Origin: an uncultured Pseudomonadales bacterium
GTDB taxonomy: Bacteria > Pseudomonadota > Gammaproteobacteria > Pseudomonadales > Cellvibrionaceae
Length of the DNA stretch: 10,563 nucleotides
Direction of reading: 5' to 3'
NCBI GenBank assembly: GCA_938048505.1
Contig: CALIUX010000228.1
Coordinates: 1-10,563, forward strand
In this document: in pieces, positions 5,557-10,563 of the stretch
Layout of the letters: each line of letters begins with the position of its first letter
Numbering within the stretch: the first letter of the stretch is position 1
Made by a program: the position numbers and the translations under genes
Notes under the pieces: generated by a model
Databases searched by the model: none
What the model was told of the DNA's origin: nothing
What the model saw: the letters and a program-made list of their open reading frames with translations, nothing else

Positions 5557-6519
5557 ATGACAATAACTGCTTTTCAAACAAGCTCCGCCCTTCAAAAAGC
5601 ATTAGAAGATGAAATTCATCTGCATCGGCTACCCTCTACCTTTCAAGATGTTATACAAAATTGGTATCAACCCGTTGCAGAATATATTGCAGAGCAGTAT
5701 CAATCCAAAAAAGCAGCTCTCCACAGCCAACCTCTGGTATTAGGCATACAGGGGCTGCAAGGCTCAGGAAAGAGTACGAGCTCAGCGTTTTTAAAAATTC
5801 TACTTGAAGAACAATTTTCGTTAAAAACAATTAATCTCTCTATAGATGATTTTTATCACACTCGTGATAAACGCATAGAGATGAGTGCTCAAGTTCATCC
5901 ATTACTGAAAACACGAGGGGTGCCCGGCACACACGACTGCGAACTTGCAATAGAGTGCTTAAAGAATTTGGGGAATGCATCGCCTTCACATCCAGTAAAA
6001 AAACCTTCTTTTGATAAATCAATAGATGATCGCGTTTTTCACAACCTAGAGATTATCACTGACCGTCCTCATATTATTATTCTAGAAGGTTGGTGTGTAG
6101 GGCTAAAAGCGCAATCAGATGAATTATTAAAAGAACCAATCAATGAGCTCGAAAAAAATGAAGATAAACAAGGCATATGGCGTCACTTTTCTAACGATGC
6201 GTTAAAAACAACATATCAAAGACTTTTTTCATTAATTGATACACTAATGATATTAAATGCGCCATCTTTTGAGTGTGTATATCAATGGCGAGCGCTTCAA
6301 GAAAAAAAATTAAGAGAGAAGGTTTTAGCTGACAATATGCAAGATAATAAAGTTCTATCACCTGATGAACTAAAACGCTTTATCTCACATTATGAAAGGT
6401 TATCTCGGCATGCTTTAGAATCTCTTCCAGACCAAGCCAACATCATATTGGAACTCAACGCTCAACAAACCATAACCCAACTCACTTTCAATGAAGAAAG
6501 TGTAAAAGGTATGTCATGA
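5557..6519 (+). CDS. D-glycerate kinase, P-loop (plant GLYK-like) type
   Basis: This 320-residue cytoplasmic P-loop kinase is most like the plant/fungal-type D-glycerate 3-kinases, which phosphorylate D-glycerate with ATP to 3-phosphoglycerate. Visible features are the Walker A motif GLQGSGKS (66-73) inside VLGIQGLQGSGKST, SIDDFYHTRDKR (95-106), HPLLKTRGVPGTHD (114-127, the counterpart of the RGxxGTHD substrate block) and the Walker B-side motif EGWCVG (177-182). A C-terminal YERLSRHALESLP segment is also typical. It has no resemblance to the two-domain GarK/GlxK glycerate kinases. The ATG has TAAGG (5545-5549) 7 bases upstream. It is first in the operon; its stop overlaps the next start by four bases (ATGA), implying translational coupling. 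Here it probably recycles glycerate released by the phosphorylase at 8694. Whether it makes 2- or 3-phosphoglycerate cannot be read from sequence. Base composition is AT-richer than hslU. Confidence 0.82.
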   Translation: MTITAFQTSSALQKALEDEIHLHRLPSTFQDVIQNWYQPVAEYIAEQYQSKKAALHSQPLVLGIQGLQGSGKSTSSAFLKILLEEQFSLKTINLSIDDFYHTRDKRIEMSAQVHPLLKTRGVPGTHDCELAIECLKNLGNASPSHPVKKPSFDKSIDDRVFHNLEIITDRPHIIILEGWCVGLKAQSDELLKEPINELEKNEDKQGIWRHFSNDALKTTYQRLFSLIDTLMILNAPSFECVYQWRALQEKKLREKVLADNMQDNKVLSPDELKRFISHYERLSRHALESLPDQANIILELNAQQTITQLTFNEESVKGMS

Positions 6520-7361
6520 ATACCACCCTAACAGCCATTGTTACCGATCTAGATGGCACTCTATTAGATCATAATACCTACTCTTGGCAGCCAGCCAAAA
6601 CTGCATTAGACCAACTAAAAGAACAGAACATCCCTGTTATTATTAATACCAGCAAAACGTATTCAGAAACACTTGATATCGTCAAAGAAACTAAAGCCTG
6701 CTCTATATTCATTTGTGAAAATGGATCATCTTTATTCGTTCATGAGTCATTCGAAGAACTTAATCTCAATTTGACGCAAAATCATGAAAATCAGACCGTT
6801 GATAAGTACAAGCAGTTTATTTTTGGGAAGCCAAGATCTTTTATTTTAGATATTCTTGCGCACATCAGAAAAGAAGAAAAATGGCTATTTGAAGGGTTTA
6901 GCGACTGGGCCACAACGCGAATCATGGAAGAAACCGGATTGCCTTATGACACTGCTCAACATGCAGCAAACAGACATGCATCAGAGCCCATAAAGTGGTT
7001 TGACACTGATAAAAATCTATCTCTTTTTCAAGAAAAACTATCTAAATATGATTTGCACATCTTAAAAGGTGGTCGCTTTTTACATATTCAAGGTCAAACC
7101 GATAAAGCAAAGCCGATTAATGCGCTAAAAAAAGCTTACCTTCTTAAGAATAATCAGCATAACGCAGTAAACATTATTGCTTTAGGTGATAGTCATAATG
7201 ATATTGCTTTATTAAATAGTGCCGATATAGCAATTTGCATAAAATCATCAAAAGGTAAGCTACTTGATGTACAAAACAATCATACAATCCACACCGCTGA
7301 AAAAGGGCCTATAGGCTGGAATGATGCCATTAACAATTTGATTAAAAATGGCTCAATATAA
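6516..7361 (+). CDS. gpgP: Glucosyl-3-phosphoglycerate phosphatase (HAD-IIB, MpgP/YedP-like)
   Basis: This 281-residue HAD-superfamily type IIB hydrolase belongs to the mannosyl/glucosyl-3-phosphoglycerate phosphatase branch. It would dephosphorylate glucosyl-3-phosphoglycerate to glucosylglycerate. Motif I is DLDGTLLD, with nucleophile D11 and acid/base D13; motif II is INTSKT (43-48); a Lys in the DKAKPINALKKA stretch serves as motif III; motif IV is GDSHND (224-229), with metal-binding D225 and D229. The segment between motifs II and III is the C2 cap that sets substrate choice. The ATG lies within the ATGA overlap with the kinase gene and has AAAGG (6505-6509) 6 bases upstream. By similarity alone it would be called mannosyl-3-phosphoglycerate phosphatase; the adjacent GpgS argues for the glucosyl substrate, and many family members accept both. 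Lines I counted by eye run near 28-32% GC, lower than the hslU region. Confidence 0.82.
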   Translation: MNTTLTAIVTDLDGTLLDHNTYSWQPAKTALDQLKEQNIPVIINTSKTYSETLDIVKETKACSIFICENGSSLFVHESFEELNLNLTQNHENQTVDKYKQFIFGKPRSFILDILAHIRKEEKWLFEGFSDWATTRIMEETGLPYDTAQHAANRHASEPIKWFDTDKNLSLFQEKLSKYDLHILKGGRFLHIQGQTDKAKPINALKKAYLLKNNQHNAVNIIALGDSHNDIALLNSADIAICIKSSKGKLLDVQNNHTIHTAEKGPIGWNDAINNLIKNGSI

Positions 7362-7406
7362 CAATAAATTGCTTTAATAATTCAACTCAAAAAATGAGAG
7401 AATGAC

Positions 7407-8627
7407 ATGGCTGATTGCTATCAGAACGGAATTATCACTACATTACATAACCTTAAACAGCGCTCTTTAGAAGATATGGAGCAAGAGTTAATTCAATTTT
7501 CTCAAAAAAAGAGCATGGCCTTAATCTTACCCTCTTTATATTCGGAATTAGAAGGCGAAGCATTACCGAACATTGTGCAAGAACTCAGCAAGGTCAAGTA
7601 TCTCGATGAGATTATTATTGGTTTGGATAGAGCTGATGAAGCGCAGTACCGTGCAGCATTAGATTTTTTTAAGCCCCTCAATCAGTCTTTTAAAGTACTA
7701 TGGAATGACGGGCCAAGATTAAAAGCCATTGATGCCAAACTCAAAGCGCAAGGACTCGCGCCTACAGAATTAGGAAAAGGTCGCAACGTTTGGTATTGCC
7801 TAGGTTATACACTCGCTTCAGAAGCACAGGCTGTTGCATTACATGATTGTGATATTTTAACGTATGATCGCAGCTTAGTGGCTCGCCTACTCTATCCTGT
7901 TGCTAACCCGAACTTCAACTATGTATTCTGCAAAGGTTATTACGCGCGTATTGCCTCGGGCAAGCTGCATGGACGCGCAAGCCGTTTATTAGTGACTCCG
8001 CTAATTAGAGCGCTGCGCAAAACATTAGGTCCTAATGAATATCTTGATTACATTGATAGTTTCCGTTATCCCTTAGCCGGTGAATTTGCATTCCGTTCTG
8101 ATGTAATTAACGATATCCGCATACCCAGTGACTGGGGTTTAGAAATTGGCGTACTTTCTGAGCTTAACCGAAACTATGCCAACAACAGATTGTGTCAAGC
8201 CGATATTGCAGAAATCTACGATCATAAACATCAAGACCTATCACCCGAAGATGCCGCCAAAGGCTTATCAAAAATGTCTATCGACATTTCAAAAGCGCTC
8301 TTTAGAAAGCTTGCTACAAACGGTGTTATTTTTAACCAAGAAACATTCCGCTCTATCAAAGCAACATACTTTCGTATTGCTCTCGACTTTGTAGAAACCT
8401 ACTACAATGATGCAAAAATGAATGGTTTAACGCTAGATATTCATAGCGAAGAACAAGCCGTAGAAATGTTTTCTCGTAACATTTTAACGGCTGGCCAGAG
8501 CTTTTTAGAAAATCCAATGGAAAAACCGTTTATACCCAGTTGGAATAGAGTTATCAGTGCTTTACCTTCTGTGTTAAACGAAATGAACGAAGCCGTTAGA
8601 CTGGACATGGAAGAATTCAGTCGCTAG
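7407..8627 (+). CDS. gpgS: Glucosyl-3-phosphoglycerate synthase (GT81 family)
   Basis: This 406-residue cytoplasmic GT-A glycosyltransferase would transfer glucose from an NDP-glucose donor to 3-phosphoglycerate, the committed step of glucosylglycerate synthesis. Visible motifs are LPSLYSELEG (41-50) at the nucleotide-binding strand, the GKGRN loop (123-127), the metal-binding DxD-type motif D147-C148-D149 in ALHDCDILTYD, YPLAGEFAFR (221-230), WGLEIGVL (243-250, acceptor/active-site region) and YDHKHQ (271-276), which holds the candidate metal-ligand His. The length matches the ~400-residue archaeal/proteobacterial GpgS form rather than the ~320-residue mycobacterial one. The start follows GAGAG (7396-7400) 6 bases upstream and lies 45 bases after the phosphatase stop. 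Mannosyl-3-phosphoglycerate synthase (GT55) is a different family and is not matched. Donor preference (UDP-, GDP- or ADP-glucose) is not readable from sequence. Confidence 0.9.
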   Translation: MADCYQNGIITTLHNLKQRSLEDMEQELIQFSQKKSMALILPSLYSELEGEALPNIVQELSKVKYLDEIIIGLDRADEAQYRAALDFFKPLNQSFKVLWNDGPRLKAIDAKLKAQGLAPTELGKGRNVWYCLGYTLASEAQAVALHDCDILTYDRSLVARLLYPVANPNFNYVFCKGYYARIASGKLHGRASRLLVTPLIRALRKTLGPNEYLDYIDSFRYPLAGEFAFRSDVINDIRIPSDWGLEIGVLSELNRNYANNRLCQADIAEIYDHKHQDLSPEDAAKGLSKMSIDISKALFRKLATNGVIFNQETFRSIKATYFRIALDFVETYYNDAKMNGLTLDIHSEEQAVEMFSRNILTAGQSFLENPMEKPFIPSWNRVISALPSVLNEMNEAVRLDMEEFSR

Positions 8628-8693
8628 ATAGGGACATACTGCTTTTTTATGTTCTGCTGATACTTGTGACTTTTTTACTTTGAGCGTGGCGCG

Positions 8694-10433
8694 ATGAAAA
8701 CAACAAATAAAGATTTGAAATATTTAGTCAAGAGCCATCTTGATGCGATTTATACCAGTGAAAATACGCAAGTATTAGCTGAGCGATTGCTCGGCATCAT
8801 GGGGCTTGAAGGCGAGAGGCTGGAAAAAAGTCCTCATTATGATCTCTGGAATGAAAAAGATGCGTGGCTTATTACTTACGGAAATAGCTTAATCAGTGAT
8901 ACGGCAACGCCTCTTAAAGTTTTAAAAAACTTTTGGGATGATCAACTAGCCGATACTATTAACGGCATCCATATTTTGCCTTTTTTCCCTTACAGTTCAG
9001 ATGATGGTTTTTCCGTTATCAACTATAGTGAAGTCAATGATAGTCTAGGAGATTGGTCTGACATAGAAGCCATTGCTCAGCACTGTCGATTGATGTCAGA
9101 CCTCGTGATTAACCATTGCTCTAGCCGAAGCCTATGGTTTGACAACTTCAAGCAGCAAAGGCATCCAGGTAAAGATTATTTTATAGAAGCAGATCCAGAA
9201 ATTGACACATCAAATGTCGTCAGGCCAAGGACATCATCATTACTGCGTGAAGTGCAAACACTCGATGGCAAGCGCCATGTATGGTGTACCTTTAGCCATG
9301 ATCAAATTGATTTGAATTTTTCTAACATTGAAGTTCTGTGTGAATTCACCAAAATCATCAAACAACACATTGACTATGGCGTGCGCATATTTCGCTTAGA
9401 TGCTGTCGCATTCTTATGGAAAGAAATTGGTACCAATTGTATTCACCTGCCTCAAACACATGAAATGATTCGATTACTGCGTGTATTAATCGAACATTAT
9501 TGCCCAGAAGCGATCTTAATCACTGAAACAAATGTACCCAATCACGAAAACCTTTCTTACTTTGGTAACGCAAACGAAGCGCATGCTATTTACAATTTTT
9601 CACTCCCCCCTCTCGTACTGCAAGCATTAACCAGCGGTAGCTGCCAGCACTTAAAAACATGGCAAATGAGCATGCCACCCGCACAACTAGGCACGTTCTA
9701 CTTTAATTTTTTAGCATCGCATGATGGTATCGGTTTGCGGCCTGTTGAAGGCTTGCTATCTGAACAAGAAATTGGCTCGCTCGTGAATACCATGCAGCAA
9801 AGCGGCGCACGCATTTCTTGGCGAGCAACAAATGAAGGAAAAGATAAGCCTTACGAGATCAACATTTCGCTTTATGATGCAATGGAGAGAACGCACGAAG
9901 GTCAAGACAACTACCAATTAGAACGCTTTTTATGCGCGCACACTATTATGCTTGCATTAGAAGGCATACCTGGTATTTATATTCATAGCCTCTTAGGTAC
10001 TCAGAACGATTACCATGGCGTCGAGGCCAGCAACCACAACCGCGCGATTAACCGACACCAGTGGTCAATCGATACACTGTCAGAAGCACTTCAATCAGAA
10101 AACAGTCATCATAGAATAGTTTTTGAACGCATGAAGAAGCGGATCAAAATACGAACTTCACAACCTGCATTTCACCCCAATGCGGTTCAATTTACTTTGC
10201 ATATCAATGATGAAGTTTTTGGGTTTTGGCGCCAAAGTATTGACAAAAAACAAAGTATCTTTTGCTTAAATAATGTCAGCGCAAAAGAGATAATCATTCC
10301 ACTTTCTTCTATTAATCTTATCGGCCTGCAAACATGGTCAGACCTTATTAGTGGAGAATGTTACTCAGACATACGCGAAGACATTACCCTCAAACCTTAC
10401 CAATGCCTTTGGTTAACCAATAAAGTTATTTGA
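8694..10433 (+). CDS. Glucosylglycerate phosphorylase (GH13_18, sucrose-phosphorylase-like)
   Basis: This 579-residue cytoplasmic GH13 retaining phosphorylase, related to E. coli YcjM and Meiothermus glucosylglycerate phosphorylase, would convert glucosylglycerate plus phosphate to alpha-glucose-1-phosphate and D-glycerate. Conserved GH13 regions are seen: region I DLVINH (136-141) followed by CSSRS as in sucrose phosphorylases; region II RIFRLDAVAFLWKEIGT with nucleophile D236; region III LITETN with acid/base E278; region IV ASHDGIG with transition-state stabiliser D344. Near residue 100, FFPYSSDDGFSVINY is also family-typical. No signal peptide is present. Sucrose phosphorylases are usually about 490-505 residues; this longer form and the gpgS context favour glucosylglycerate over sucrose. 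It starts 66 bases after gpgS with a weak ribosome-binding site (GAG 8682-8684), so expression may be lower. No clear internal promoter is visible in that gap, so it is probably in the operon. Confidence 0.82.
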   Translation: MKTTNKDLKYLVKSHLDAIYTSENTQVLAERLLGIMGLEGERLEKSPHYDLWNEKDAWLITYGNSLISDTATPLKVLKNFWDDQLADTINGIHILPFFPYSSDDGFSVINYSEVNDSLGDWSDIEAIAQHCRLMSDLVINHCSSRSLWFDNFKQQRHPGKDYFIEADPEIDTSNVVRPRTSSLLREVQTLDGKRHVWCTFSHDQIDLNFSNIEVLCEFTKIIKQHIDYGVRIFRLDAVAFLWKEIGTNCIHLPQTHEMIRLLRVLIEHYCPEAILITETNVPNHENLSYFGNANEAHAIYNFSLPPLVLQALTSGSCQHLKTWQMSMPPAQLGTFYFNFLASHDGIGLRPVEGLLSEQEIGSLVNTMQQSGARISWRATNEGKDKPYEINISLYDAMERTHEGQDNYQLERFLCAHTIMLALEGIPGIYIHSLLGTQNDYHGVEASNHNRAINRHQWSIDTLSEALQSENSHHRIVFERMKKRIKIRTSQPAFHPNAVQFTLHINDEVFGFWRQSIDKKQSIFCLNNVSAKEIIIPLSSINLIGLQTWSDLISGECYSDIREDITLKPYQCLWLTNKVI

Positions 10434-10491
10434 AATATTCCTTTTTAGCTGGGCATCCTCGTTATCGCGAAAGCATCATTTTATTGTATTG

Positions 10492-10526
10492 TCTGCTTAT
10501 GCTGCATTACTTTGCGCATAAGCAGA
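10492..10526. terminator. Strong hairpin after the glucosylglycerate operon
   Basis: TCTGCTTATGC (10492-10502) and GCATAAGCAGA (10516-10526) are perfect 11-bp complements. The stem can extend by three further pairs (10504-10506 with 10513-10515) beyond a one-base bulge, leaving a 6-base loop. It lies 58 bases after the operon's last stop. No T-run follows, so it may stabilise the mRNA 3' end or act with the next hairpin. Confidence 0.5.
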
Positions 10527-10531
10527 ATTCA

Positions 10532-10560
10532 GGGTGATAAATGTCAATGCGATATCACCC
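10532..10560. terminator. Second hairpin at the window's right edge
   Basis: GGGTGATA (10532-10539) and TATCACCC (10553-10560) pair perfectly over 8 bp with a 13-base loop. The stem carries three terminal G-C pairs and is followed by ATT at the window end, so a T-run just beyond cannot be assessed. It could be a terminator for the operon, or for a gene arriving from the right on the minus strand. Confidence 0.45.
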
Positions 10561-10563
10561 ATT

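Noticed and set aside
8146..8394. Second-frame open frame inside gpgS
   Set aside because: It is nested in a conserved glycosyltransferase and has no sign of independent coding.
6516..8627. Mannosylglycerate rather than glucosylglycerate synthesis
   Set aside because: The phosphatase alone would allow it, but the synthase has GpgS (GT81) motifs and not those of the GT55 mannosyl-3-phosphoglycerate synthase, and the downstream phosphorylase fits a glucoside.
8694..10433. Plain sucrose phosphorylase
   Set aside because: The GH13_18 catalytic motifs fit, but the protein is longer than typical sucrose phosphorylases and no sucrose gene is nearby, whereas the neighbours make glucosylglycerate and use glycerate. 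Sucrose is not formally excluded.
1..10563. Mobile element, CRISPR array, toxin-antitoxin or defence island
   Set aside because: No transposase, integrase, spaced direct-repeat array or small paired ORFs were found; all substantial frames are accounted for by housekeeping, envelope and osmolyte genes.

Overview
This 10.6 kb window looks like chromosomal DNA of a marine-type gammaproteobacterium. HslU is very close to the Escherichia coli protein, two genes encode exported envelope proteins typical of Gram-negatives (a DUF4139 protein and a MipA/OmpV beta-barrel), and the last third is a locus for the compatible solute glucosylglycerate. I cannot name a genus. I see no mobile element, CRISPR array, tRNA or rRNA.

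Layout: 1-951 (+) is the C-terminal ~316 residues of the protease ATPase HslU, cut by the window edge. 1078-1737 (+) is a DUF488 protein. 2040-3491 (+) is a secreted DUF4139 protein; its signal peptide contains an exact tandem duplication, and a CRP-like site lies upstream. 3556-4224 (-) is a MaoC-type hydratase with a long N-terminal extension. 4359-5195 (-) is a MipA/OmpV outer-membrane protein. 5196-5556 is a divergent regulatory region. 5557-10433 (+) is a four-gene operon: a P-loop D-glycerate kinase, a HAD sugar-phosphoglycerate phosphatase (GpgP/MpgP type), glucosyl-3-phosphoglycerate synthase (GpgS) and a GH13 sucrose-phosphorylase-like enzyme best read as glucosylglycerate phosphorylase. 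Strong hairpins close the window.

The operon is the highlight. GpgS would join NDP-glucose to 3-phosphoglycerate, and the phosphatase would release glucosylglycerate. The phosphorylase would split glucosylglycerate with phosphate into glucose-1-phosphate and D-glycerate, and the kinase would return glycerate to the phosphoglycerate pool. Synthesis and recovery of one osmolyte are therefore encoded on what looks like a single transcript.

The region upstream of the operon carries an almost perfect NtrC-type palindrome (5298-5314), a second weaker copy (5323-5339) and a -24/-12 sigma-54 promoter with exact GG-N10-GC spacing (5409-5424). The enhancer sites centre near -129 and -104, much like the E. 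coli glnA arrangement. This predicts nitrogen-limitation control, which fits the known build-up of glucosylglycerate, a nitrogen-free anionic solute, when nitrogen is scarce. The enzyme families are recognised with good confidence; the regulatory model is inference from sequence.
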